From: Protea cynaroides
Taxonomy: Eukaryota > Streptophyta > Magnoliopsida > Proteales > Proteaceae
Assembly: GCA_028583415.1 (NCBI GenBank)
Contig: CM053272.1
Coordinates: forward strand, 73,635,439-73,699,438
Length of the DNA stretch: 64,000 nucleotides
Reading direction: 5' to 3'
The number at the start of each line of letters is the position of its first letter. The first letter of the stretch is position 1. Position numbers and translations under genes: made by a program. Positions 47,443 to 58,789 of the stretch are shown one piece after another. The notes under the pieces are model-generated. The model made no database searches and was not told the DNA's origin. It was given only the letters and a program-made list of their open reading frames with translations.

Positions 47443-50040
47443 TCAAAATCAAAATGTCTCAAAAACATTAAATTATTACAGTCTTTATTTTAAAATACCA
47501 TAAATGTTTTATCTTCTTATTTGTTTCCTTTCTTTTTCTTCCATCTTTTAATTTATTTTATTTTCTTAACATTTACTTTTAACGAAATTCCAACCAAACA
47601 CTGCAAAAAATGACTTACTGCAGCGTTTATTTAAAACACCATAAATGTTCTATCATTTTTGTATCTTCCATTTCTTTTTCTTCTTTTCTTTTTTAACTTT
47701 CCTTCTTTTCTCTCTCTACTTATCTTCTTTCTAAAAAATTAACATTTAACGATGTTTCCACCAAAATGCTACAAAAATCATGACTTATTTTAAACACCAT
47801 AAATGTTTTATTTTTTTTGTTCCATTCATTTTCCTCGTACATTTTTTTCTTTCTTTATTTTATTTCTATCTTTATTATCTTTTCAAAAATTGATTTTTAA
47901 TGGCATTTCAACCCAAACGCCACAAAAAACATGACTTACTGCAACATTTATTTTAAAATACCGTAAATGCTATATATTCTATTTTCTTTCCGTTCTTTCA
48001 TCTTCCTCCTTTTTTTTTTCTTTCTTTTCTTTCTCTCATTATCTTCTTTTCGAAAAATTAACATTAAACAACGTTTTAGTCAAAACGCCATAAAACACAT
48101 GACTTATGTAGCCTTAATTTTAAAACACCATAAATGTTTTATCTTCTTCTTTCTTTCCTTTCATTTTTTCCATCCTTTTATTTATTTTCCTTTCATAAAA
48201 TTTACTTTTAACAGCATTTCTACCAAAATGCCATAAAAAACATTACTTATTGCAGCGTTTATTTAAAATAACATAAATGTTCTATCTTCTTTTATCTTCC
48301 CTTTATTTTTCATCCATCCTTCTCTTTCTTTCTTGCTTTTCTTTTTCTGATTATCTGCTTTTTGAAAAACTATCATTAATGACGTTTCCACCAAAATTTC
48401 GTAAAAATAATGACTTATTTTAAACATCGTAAATGTTCTATTTTTTCCATTCCTTTCATTTTCTTATGTTTTTTTTTTCTTTCTTTCCTTATTTTATTTC
48501 TTTCATTATTTTCATTGCGAAAAATTCATTTTTAACGAGGTTTCAACAAACGTAAAAAAAAGAAGACTTACTACAGCATTTATTTTAAAACACCGTAAAT
48601 GCTCTATCTTTTTTTTTTCTTTTCGTTCTTCTATTTTTTTTTCATTCCATTACTTTTTCTTGTTATCTTCTTTTCGAAAAATTGATATTTAATGTCATTT
48701 TAGCCAAAACGCAGCAAAAGACATGACTTATGTGGCCTTAAATTTAAAATGCTACAAGTGTTTTATCTTTTTCATTCTTTCCTTTCTTTCTTTATTTTGT
48801 TTTCAAAAAAATTACATTTAACGGTGTTGCAACCAAAATGCCAAAAAAAATATGACTTATTCTTAATGTCATAAATATTTTATTTTTTTTCTTTCCTTAT
48901 TTTCTTTCTTTCTTTATTTTCATTTTGAGAATTTGACTTATAAAAGTCTTTCGTCAAACACTGCAAAAAATCATGACTTTTTACAGCGTATTTAAAACGA
49001 CGCAAATGTTTGATCTTCTTTTTCTTTCCTTTATTTTTCTTCCTTACTTTTTTTCTTCTCTTCCCTTCTTTCTTTCATTATTTTCTTTTCAAAAATTGAC
49101 ATTTAACAATATTTCAAGCAAAACGTCACAAAAAAAGACTTATTACAACTTTTATTTTAAAACGTGTCAAATGATTAATCTTTTTCTTTCTTCCCATTCT
49201 TTTTCTACCTTCCTTTTCATAGTTTTCTTATTTTGTTTCTTTTTTTTAACTATCCTTTCAAAAATTGATATTTAACGATGCTTAAAAAAATGCCGTTGAA
49301 AACATAACTTCTTACAGCATTTAATTTAAAATGCCGTAAACGTTCTATCTTTTTCTCTCATTCCTTTCCTTTTCTTCCTTTCTTTTCTTTCTTTTATTTT
49401 TCCTTATTTATTTTTGAAAAATTGACTTTTAATGGTGTTTTAATACAAGTGCCTTAAAAAAATGACTTAATGTGGCATTCATTTTAAAACATCACAAATA
49501 TTACATCTTTTTCTTTTTTCCTTTTATTTTCTTCTTACTTTTTATTTTCTCCATTCCTTCTTTTCTCTCTTTGTGTATTATCATTTCAAGAAATTGACAT
49601 TTGACGTCGTTTCCTCTAAAACGCTGCAGTAAACATGAGTTATTGCTATGATTATTCTAAACACCACAAATGTTCTGTCTTGTTCTTTCTTTACTTTTTT
49701 TCTTTCTTTTATTATTTTCCTTTCAAAAATTACATTTAAAGGCATAACGCCTGAATTTTGAGAGGGAAAAAGTGGTAGGATAAGTGTAGGGTTTCTCGAT
49801 AATGCTGGCGATTCTAAGTCTAGGGTTTCTCGATAATGCTGGGTGTGTGTGTTCGATCAACAATGAATGGAAATCAGGGATCCACTTTGCCACCGGTAGG
49901 GTTTTGGCTTTGGCAAAGGGGCTTTGTAGTTGCAGACCAGAGCATCGGGGGAGACTGGACAGGTATCGACAGGTGGGGCTCATGTACGGGATGGAGTTTT
50001 TGGGGAGATGGGCCTCTCAGGTCCATCTGGATTTAGAGCC

Positions 50041-51970
50041 ATGGATGTTGGCAGTAATAGTAACAACCAATTGGTGGGGCCATGGCATCCGATGATCTCA
50101 AGGGCAGAGCAGTTGTTTGATCCTATGCTCGAGGAAGTGATGATTCGTGGATTGGGTATCAGGGTTGATCAATCAGACAATAGAGCAATAGATCCTTTCT
50201 CACCTCCGAATGGTGATCAGAGATCAGATCATCGACTGGAGGTTGATTTAAGCACAACTTATAGGGTTCCAAGTTCTTTTGAGTTCAGTTCCTCTTTGAT
50301 AGGTTAGTGAGATTTGTCGAGTAAGGTTTCATCTGAAAATCCTAGAGTCTTTCAGGGCTTTAGTGGTGCCATAGGTCCATTACCTGGTGCAGGAGGAAAT
50401 ACACGGGGGGGGGGGCAGTATTTAGGTTTGGTGAGGGTCGCAGAGGACAGGCTACATATAGTATTCCAAGGACACGTAGGGTGCGTTTCAACACAGAAGT
50501 GGCTCATAAGGTTGGGGGCCATGCTGCTGTGAATGTTTGGGGGTCTCCTGTGAGGGTTATTGAGTGGATGTCACAACCACTAGTTGCTGCTATGGAGGAT
50601 GATGGTCGCAGGGATGGAAACAAGGGAACATAAGGTATGACTGCTGGAAGATCCAAAAGGAAACGTCATCAGTGGTCTTACATTGAGAAGGAAAGGCACC
50701 GGCTGTGCTAGGGGGTAAGAAGCTTAGTGACAGGGGCACTGGTTTGCATGCTGATCAGGGTAAGGTTGTTGATGATGGTGTGGCTCCGGTAATGGGTAAT
50801 AGATCCTATGCATCTATTATGGGAAGGAGCATACCGGATGTAGCACACTTGCCAAAGTTGATAATGACTGAGGGAATTACTAAAGTGATCATACCTCAAC
50901 ATGCATATGAATGGCAGTTGGAGAAGTTTAAGTATGCATTAATTGGGAGAATGGTGACAAAGGGCCTGCTATTGGCTGATATTAAAAAATCTGTATCAGA
51001 GCAATGGGGAAAGTGTGTTTTGACATGGTGTCATTGGGGAGGGGCTTCTTGTTATTCAGATTTTATAATGAACAGGATAAGATGTTTGTGTGGAAGCGTG
51101 GGGTTACAAGGGTACAAGGCCAACCGATTCGGTTTCAAGAGTGGGAAACTGACTTTGATGTCAATAAGCCCCAAATTTATTAGAACCGACATTGGATTCA
51201 TCTACCTAATTTGCCATTTGAGTATTGGGATGATGAAATAATTTTTACCTTGGCCATGGCTGTGGGTCAGCCGGTGTCAAAGGATCGATGTTTCAAGAAC
51301 TCGGTGCATGGGAAGTTTGCTCGGGTGTGTGTGGAACTCGAACAAGGGGTGCAGAGAAAATATGAGATCTTGGTAAAATGATACCATGGAGGATCATTGA
51401 ACCAATTTATGTTCAAACAGAAGGTTATTTATGAGGATGTGTGCCTCAGTGTAGTGGGTGCAAGTCCTTTGGCCACTTGTTAAAGGATTATCCTGGACCA
51501 AAGGAGCATTTGGATGTGGGGCTGGATGATGAGGATGAGCTAGGTAATGCTGATGATGGGCAGAATAATGACAGTAGATTCCAACAACATGCCACTCATG
51601 TCCAACAGATGAATAGGCATGTTGCCTCTGTTCAATGCCCAAATTTTAATGAAAAATTGGGCTAATATTGCGGATGCAAGTGACACAGCAGAGGATGAAG
51701 AGGGAGAGATTCTTCCAAAATGTTAATGGGATTGATGCTGTGGTTGATGTTAATCTTGGGGAGTCAAATCTATTTTCTTCACCATGTGGTGAGGTTGAGG
51801 AGTCGAATTTGTGAGCAGCCCCAGGGATGGATAACTCCCCTATGGTTACAACTCCTGTTAAAGGTGGCACTCAGCAAGGCAGCTGAGAAGCATCTGGTTT
51901 GCCTACTAATTCTGATAGGCAGAGAATAATAATAAGTAACCAGGGACGTGTTGCTGAAGTGACATTTCCT
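50041..51970 (+). pseudogene. LINE ORF1 (DUF4283-type nucleic-acid-binding protein), broken
   Basis: Starts MDVGSNSNNQLVGPWHPM at the first ATG in good context. The DUF4283-like region has ALIGRMVTKGLLLADIKKSV near 50930-50990. It then shifts frame into WIHLPNLPFEYWDDEIIFT and KFARVCVELEQG. A zinc knuckle CSGCKSFGHLLKDY (51449-51490) has its last Cys replaced by Tyr. At least three frame breaks occur. ORF1 proteins bind the LINE RNA. This one is not functional. Confidence 0.8.
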
Positions 51971-52054
51971 GAAAATTGAAGAGATTAATAGGCTACTACA
52001 GGATCCAAGATGGGGAAGGCCTAGGAAGGAAGGAGAATAAATAATTTTTTTTTG

Positions 52055-55000
52055 ATGAAGATCTTTTTTTGGAATATTAGGGGTATTGCCAATCCTAAAT
52101 CAAAATCAGTCATAAAGAAGACGCTTGATGAGATGGCTCTAGATGTCATTGGAGTGGCAGAACCAAAAGTAGGTATGCATAAGTTCCCAAAGAAAATTTT
52201 CAATTCTCTTGGGTACAGTGCCTTATTTCTTAATAATAATCATTCCTTGTCAATCCCAAACATTTGGGTGATCTGGAAATTGTCGGTTAAGGATCCGGTA
52301 GTAGTTCTATCATCTGATCAACACCAAACGGTGTCTATGGTGTTTGGGGGAGTATCCCATTTAATTACTTTTGTTCAGGCCCAATGTACTCGGGCAAGCA
52401 GAAGGAAACTGTGGCTGGATTTGGGTTCGGTAGGTCAACCTATGTGCCCCTAGCTAGTCCTTAGAGATTTTAATTGTTGTTTGTTCTCGCATGAGAAGAC
52501 GGATCCTGGAAGGTTTGGGGATGGAGCGGCAGGAGAGTTTTCATGTTTTTTTGGATTCTATTCCATTGCAGGTGCTCCCTTCGAAAGGGCTCAAGTTTAC
52601 GTGGTCAAATAATAGGGTTATTGGGCATGTACAAGCTGTTATGGATAGATCTTGTGTAAATGAGGTATGGATGGATAGGTATCTAGATTCTTTCCAGAGG
52701 TGTCTACTTAGGGTTGAGTCAGACCATTGCCCTATTATAGCCTGTGGAGATGCTATTCCAAGGCCAATGAATGCTCCTCTAAGAGTACAGAGATTCTGGA
52801 TCGAGGATCTAGGGTTTGTTGAGATAGTCATGGAGTCGTGGAATGAACCATTCATGGGCATCCCCTTTTATGTCTTATCTCAAAAATTGAAAGGATTGAA
52901 AGGCTTTCTTAAGGTATGGGCACGGAGAACCTTCCCCATGATAGACTTTGAGGTGGCAACTACTCCAGTTTTAATGGAAGATATACATGACACTATTCAG
53001 GTGGTGGTATTAAATGATGATCTAAGAAAAGAGCAAATGGAGGCTGTTCAAAAATATGAGAGAGCAATGGCTCTGCAGGAAGCCCTATGGGCAGAGAAAT
53101 CACGTATGCAATGGCTCAAAAGTGGGGACAGTAAGACAAAATTTTTTCATGAATGTACCAAATAGAAAAAGGAAAAAGGATACATTAGAATGTTGAGAAA
53201 GGAGGATGGTCAGCTTCTAGAGAACCTGAATCAAGTGAAAGAATGCATTGAAGACTTCTATAAAGCATTCCATGCAAGTTTGGGGTCTGTTACACATGAA
53301 AGGCTTCTTGATGTCATACCTAATTTGGTCTCTTCTGAGAATTGTTGCATGCTTAATGCGACTCCCTCCAATGAGGAAATTAAAAATGCCGTGTTTGATA
53401 TGAATGAGAACAGTATGCTTGGGCCTGATGGATTCCCTGGTAAGTTCTATAAAGTGTTATGGCATGTGGTCGAAAGAGATATCTGCTGAGCTGTCAAAAG
53501 CTTTTTCACAACTAGTGCTATACCTAATGGCATAAACAATAATTTCATCACTCTAATCCCAAAGTTAGACGGAGCTTTGAAGTTATTGGATTATAGGCCT
53601 ATATGTGTTTGAAAATTTTCTTATAAAATCATTCCAAAAATATTGGCAAACCGTCTTGGGACCTTTGTCACAGACCTGATATTTGAGGAACAGGGAGAGT
53701 TTGTTAAAGGTCGCCTTATCCATCATAATATTGGTGTAACATCAAAACTGACGGCTTTCATGGGGCAGAAGAATAATGTTGGGTCCATGGCTGTTAAGCT
53801 GGATATTCAAAAAGCTTATGATTCACTAGAATGGTGCTTCTTAGGTGATGTGTTGCATAAATTTGGCTTTTCAAATATTTTTGTGTCACGAATTATGGCC
53901 CTATTAAAATCGATGAAGCTATCAGTGATGGTTAATGGTGGTCCAGTTGGGTATTTTGGTGCAACAAAGGGTCTCAAACAGGGTGATTCCTTATCACCGC
54001 TTCTATTTGTATTGTCTAAAGAGGTGCTATGTAGACCACTAAAATAGTTGGTACAATGTGGTGTGATGGCACCATTGAGGGTGAGAGGAGGTGTGGAAGT
54101 ACCAACACTACTCCTTTATGTTGATGATATCTTGCTATTCATGAAAGCAAAGATGAGAAGTGCCAGAGCCCATCAGTTGCTTCTTCATCAATATCAGAGA
54201 TATACTGGCCAATGTATTAACGTGGGTAAGAGCAAAAATTTTTCAGTAATATTGGCTCGAGTACTAAACAATGTATCATATCTTGTTTGGGCTTCTCTGA
54301 AAGCAAGTTCCCAGCTCGGTATTTGGGCGTAGACACTTTTCAGGGTAAGGTAAAAAAATCACATTTGTTACCTCTCATGGATAGACTCAAGAAGAAATTC
54401 ACAGTGTGGCATTGTCGACTTCTATCAATGGCTGGGTGTATCCAACTTGTTAAATTAGTACTTAGTAGTTCCTTCTTGCATTTATTTATTGTTAACCACT
54501 GGCCAGTTGATACGATCAAACAGTATGAATAGTGGATTCAAAACTTTATTTAGAGTCGTGACCCACTCAAACAAAAGGGAGTAACGGTTAAATGACAAAC
54601 TATTTGCAGAACATAGAAGGAGGGGGGGGGGTCTAGGAATTAGACAACTATCTGATATTAATAAAGCCTTATTGTCAAAGCTTGCATGGCACACAATGAC
54701 AGGGACATCTGTATTTGCTAATCTCATTAGAGGTAAATATGTAGGGATGGATAGATCGATAAGAAATAAAGTATCAGTCCCTACTGTATGGAGTAGTATT
54801 AAAAAGGTCTGGGAATGGACGGCTGCTCATACTAGATGGATTGTTGGTGATGGCCAGAATATAAATATGTGGACTGATAACTGGCTTGGGAATTTTGCAT
54901 TGAAGGGTGTTCTAAACCTAGATGTCACAAACTTTTATTGTCGACCCTTGTGGGTGTCATGGGGAATGGCTCCTTCTGCATGTTCAATCTCCTGAATTCT

Positions 55001-55576
55001 TGCATTTTTGGAATATGGCTAAAGAAAAACCATTACCTAGGGCTGGAAAGGACAGACTGGTGTGGACTGAAATGTAAAATGATGAGTTTACTGTAGCCTC
55101 CGCATGGAAATATATGCAGTAGGTTGGGTGTCCTTATAAATGGGCAAAGGATGTCTGGTGAAAGGAGTTGCAGCCTAGAAGTTTTGAATTTGCATGGCGT
55201 TGGTGCCTCAGATGTTTTCCCATTGATGATGCCGTCAGGAAAAAAGGAGTGCCGATGACATCCAGGTGTTATTTCTGTTAAAATCATGAAGAGTGTTTTG
55301 AACACATTTTTTTACATTGTGATTTTGCATCAAGTTTATGGAGAGCTATAGTAGGTCTGTTTGAGATACAATGGGGGGGATTCCTAGACACCCAAATGAT
55401 ATTCTCCTGGTGGAAGAGAAAACAACAGAAAATGCCAACCCGAAAGCTATGGGGGTCAATTTTTTTGTGTTGTTGCAGATTATTTGGAAATCTAAAAATG
55501 AGTGTTGCTAAGAGGGAGTACGGATGTTGGTGCAGCAAGGTGTGGCATGGTTTAAAAAAGCTTGCCATGAGATGTC
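52055..55576 (+). pseudogene. LINE ORF2 (endonuclease and reverse transcriptase), broken
   Basis: Starts MKIFFWNIRGIANPKSK, the APE-type endonuclease start. RDFNC (normally GDFN) and VESDHCPII follow, with one frameshift between 52453 and 52491. MQWLKSGDSKTKFFHECTK then leads to RT: LGPDGFPGKFYK, VKLDIQKAYDSLEWCFL, GLKQGDSLSPLLFV and LLYVDDILLF. The RT core keeps its aspartates but is cut by stops at 53163, 53487 and 54045 and by later shifts. The zinc-binding region is near 55140-55350. Confidence 0.85.
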
Positions 55577-56399
55577 TATCACACCCCAATTATGGCTGAA
55601 CCAGAAATGTGAGTGCACTACCACTTAAACCAACAGTTCACACTAGGATCTCGATAAGACCGTATCCATTTATATAAATCATTGCACATAACCATAATCA
55701 GAATATAAATAAATACAACGAAAGTCTTAATATAAATGAACTGAGTATTTTTATTGATAAATAAAATAAATTATCCAATTATCCAAATACCAAAACGTAT
55801 ATAAAATATCTTTACACGGTTTATAAAATCCAACTGAAATAAAATAACTAAATCAATAATATCCTAGAGGTACACGTAGTAAGGGCACTCGCATGAAGCG
55901 TCATGCTCGTCCTCCCTTGCTTGCACTTTTAGAGCAGCAGCACCTCCATACACTGGAGCATCCACGTAGTCTTCCATAATATAACCTACATCAACATCTA
56001 AAAACATGTATATACACAAGGGTGAGTTCACAACTTAGCTCAGTAAGAAAATCAGACAATGCAACAAGTAACATGCATGAGTAACATTCACATTATAATC
56101 TGGTTTTAAGTTTAAAATGTGCTATAGAAAGGATTGGTGACCACTGCACCTCTATACACGAGTGTGTGAATCCACCCAATGGATCAAACACCATTATCGT
56201 CTCACATGCACTCACGATGGAATAGAGATAGAGCTAAAGTGTCTGGATCACATACCACCAATACTTCCCCTGATACCCTACCCATACCAATACGTAAGCC
56301 CTTATTGGCGAGGGCTTGCAAACTGGACCGCAACTAACCAATCATACATGTCATCATAGTAGGCCCTATCCCAGCATATTTCCCTACGACATAGAGATC
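55577..56399 (-). repeat. Diverged fragment of an A/B-type LTR
   Basis: Begins TATCACACCCCAATT (TG has become TA) and follows the A/B LTR end for about 0.8 kb with many changes and indels. It stops at CATAGAGAT, where a CACTA-like end begins. It is inserted in the LINE. Confidence 0.9.
55864..55997 (-). other. Exon 3 of the LTR small ORF, copy in the diverged LTR fragment
   Basis: After a TTTTTAG acceptor the frame reads GYIMEDYVDAPVYGGAAAL and DEHDASCECPYYVYL, then TAG. It is open and ends at the same codon as in A, although that stop is TGA and the surrounding sequence is clearly diverged. Confidence 0.5.
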
Positions 56400-56850
56400 A
56401 TTGCAACAAAAAAGGTTTTTTGTGACTGAAGTTTACGACGGTAAAATAAAACCGTCGCAAAAGATAGTTATTAACAATGGGTAAAATAGACCGTCATATA
56501 TAATTTCTCTAATACAACGGTAGTTGAAAACCATCGGATTTAATAGTTTTATATGACGGAATTAATATTCCGTTGTATGAACCTAGTATTTATGACTCGT
56601 ATTAGAAACCCATCGTATATATGTATATTATATACGACGGCTGGGTATTCTCATCGTAATTGTATGCTTATATATGATTTAAAGATATTTAATTACTATG
56701 ATTAAATAATCCCATCGTTTAAGGTATGGTTATATAAGACGGCTTGTATATACTGTCGTGTAAAAGGATTTAGATAGGACGGGTACAAAATACCATCGAA
56801 TATACGGTTTAGAAGATGGTATAATATACCCGTCGTGTACGAGTCCTCCT
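56400..56850. mobile_element. CACTA-like transposon terminus (one end only)
   Basis: CATTGCAACAAAAAAGGTTT resembles the CACTACAA.AAAAAGG terminus of plant CACTA elements. It is followed by a string of short direct and inverted ACGACGG / CCGTCG motifs spaced by A/T-rich sequence, as in CACTA subterminal regions. The opposite end was not found in the window, so size and content are unknown. Confidence 0.45.
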
Positions 56851-56932
56851 TATTTTCCCAATTTTTAGTTCCCACCTTATTTTCTCAATTTTTAATTCCC
56901 TCCTTTTATGTTCAATTTTTAATTCCCTCCTT
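56849..56932. repeat. 27-bp tandem repeat (3 units)
   Basis: Units share CAATTTTTAATTCCCTCCTT, with small changes between them. Confidence 0.6.
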
Positions 56933-57182
56933 CTCTTCCCGCGAATAGATTCATAACTGCCCACGATCGATATCTCTGTTTCCCTCCTTCGTAAACTCTA
57001 GGATCGAATTGAAGCTCATCGTGGACGAAGAGAAGACCATTGTCCTTGTCGTCCGCCACTACAATGTCTCCGTCGATTATCCCTTCACCTTCTCCTCCAA
57101 TCGTAGTATCTTGTTATATTTTCCCTTATCCGATCCCTAGTCAGGCACCACCTCTACTTCATTCCTCTTCCTTCCTCAACAC

Positions 57183-57265
57183 TGGTTGGAGACCAACACC
57201 ATAGCCACTGTTTGGAGCACCAACACCATAGCCAATGTTTGTAGCACCAACACCATAGCCGCTGG
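57183..57265. repeat. 27-bp tandem repeat (3 units)
   Basis: Units share ACCAACACCATAGCC. No reading frame through the array is convincingly coding. Confidence 0.7.
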
Positions 57266-57822
57266 TACATATCTTCACTTTTTCTTAATGTTTTGTTGTT
57301 TACTCCTTGCTTAAGGGAGAAGTAAGTCTACAAACAAGGGAGAAAAAACAAAATAGCAGGATAGCAATTCGATGGAGCTCGTGTGAGGCTTCTTTTGTGG
57401 AATCCCCAGGATCATGGCCTGGTATAATGGTGCCTTTTCAATTACTGTAGGTTTTTTATTTCAGTTCTTATTATTTTGGTTTTAAACCTCCACTGCTAAG
57501 AGATCAGATCGATACATATTTGTGTTGGATCTGTATCTCAGGGTTTTGTTATCTTACGCTGCTGTAAGAGTGGAAGCTCTAGTTTAAAAGTCTTTTTAGA
57601 AGCCTTCGGTATGATATTCAACACTGATTGTCCAGTGCTGGTCGATGTGGTTACTCTCTTTCTTCTTTGGTTTTTTTTTTTTGGTAGAAAGGACATAATG
57701 GATACTTAATTCGTAAATTTGCATTGGATTGTAAAGATTAGTAGGACATGGCCTTTTTTTTTTTTAAATATTCTGTATCAAATTAATCATCTGAGGGATG
57801 GAGATGGTGAGTCCAATTGACA
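57266..57822. other. Unassigned sequence
   Basis: A/T-rich with scattered T runs. I see no gene. It may be interior sequence of the CACTA-like element. Confidence 0.4.
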
Positions 57823-57990
57823 ATGGACAACAAAACGCCCAATGCACAAGTGTTTATAGTGCAGTTAGGAGGTGGAATCCAAAAGCCCATCAAGGAACAC
57901 TTTGGAGCTGATATTGATGTAGATGATTTATTCGATAGGTTCTCTAAGAAACCACATCATTTATTTGTGGATCTAAAGCTGGGCGATTGA
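57823..57990 (+). other. Small open frame, 55 codons, unrecognised
   Basis: ATGGAC.. to TGA, reading QVFIVQLGGGIQKPIKEH and DVDDLFDRFSKKPHHLFVD. The composition is protein-like (alternating hydrophobic residues, then an acidic helix), but I cannot name a family. It could be an exon of a captured gene or of the putative CACTA element, or chance. Confidence 0.25.
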
Positions 57991-58789
57991 TTATAGAGGA
58001 AAATAAACTCCTAGATTATATGTGAAAGCAGTATTTGGCATTTCGCCTGTGACTGAAATTACTGCAACTCCTCATACGCTATGCTTTGGTTTACCCCTCT
58101 CTATGTTTGGGCTCACAATTTCATCATGTAATAGTTTAGAGCTCTTTGGGTTTGATCATGTTCAGCTATTATTGAAGCCAATCATGCGGCCGACTTTGTT
58201 AAGAAGGGGTGCAAGGGGCACGTGTATAGTCTTTTCAATTTATTAATAGAAGTTAATTTAGCCACCAAAATTAAGCCTTTTATTTTATTTTTTTATTAGA
58301 AAATGGTGGTCAATCAACCAAAGGAAGGTTGTGAACCCTGAAAAAATAAGACTAGTTGTACTTCGATTCCCACTTATGTACTTAAATAATAAAAGAAATA
58401 TATAACTTAAAAAGTCTCCCACTTTTGCTATACAAACTACAGTGGTTATGCTATTTCGGATCTAATGGACTCTAAAATTGCAGGGGATTTCACACTTCCC
58501 AAACATGACAAATGCAAAATATTAAATTGGGCCTACTCAGATCTCAAAATCAAGCAAAAGATTCAAGAACATACACATTTTGTTCATGAAAGATTTATTA
58601 GATATGAACTTAGTTAATCAGTAACACAACCAGCTATAGATCCTTTTCCCCTCTCTTTTGATGTAGCAAATATTTTTCCTTTCAGAAGAACTTTGTTATA
58701 TGCTTTGGATGAACTTAATTATTACTGTTTCATTCCATTTTTTTTGCTCCTTAACTTCTGCCACTATCTGTTGGCCTATATATTGTAAT
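57991..58789. other. Unassigned sequence
   Basis: No gene or repeat that I can support. Confidence 0.4.

Larger units (their letters stand above)
38840..49748. repeat. Satellite array with a 16-monomer higher-order repeat
   Basis: Monomers of about 120-175 bp (mean about 155) have a pyrimidine-rich half (TTTCTTTCC..TTTTC), then AAAATTGACATTTAACG, CGTTTCAACCAAAACGCC, AAAAACATGACTTATTGC, and GCGTTTATTTTAAAACGCC followed by GTAAATGTTCTATC. Distinct monomer types recur in the same order about every 2.46 kb once the inserted elements are subtracted. About 3.3 periods are present. A Mutator-like element and a LINE interrupt it. There is no coding content; open frames here are low-complexity artefacts. 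Confidence 0.88.
49750..55576 (+). mobile_element. Long, decayed LINE of the same family
   Basis: Starts where the satellite ends, with 5' leader, ORF1, ORF2 (endonuclease, RT, zinc-binding region), and is cut at 55577 by an LTR fragment. The 3' part up to 55576 is collinear with 46138-46713. It lacks its own RNase H end and poly(A) tail for that reason. Confidence 0.85.

Noticed and set aside
38840..49748. CRISPR-like or gene-family array
   Set aside because: Monomers are tandem without unique spacers, have no cas genes nearby and lie in a plant context. It is a satellite.
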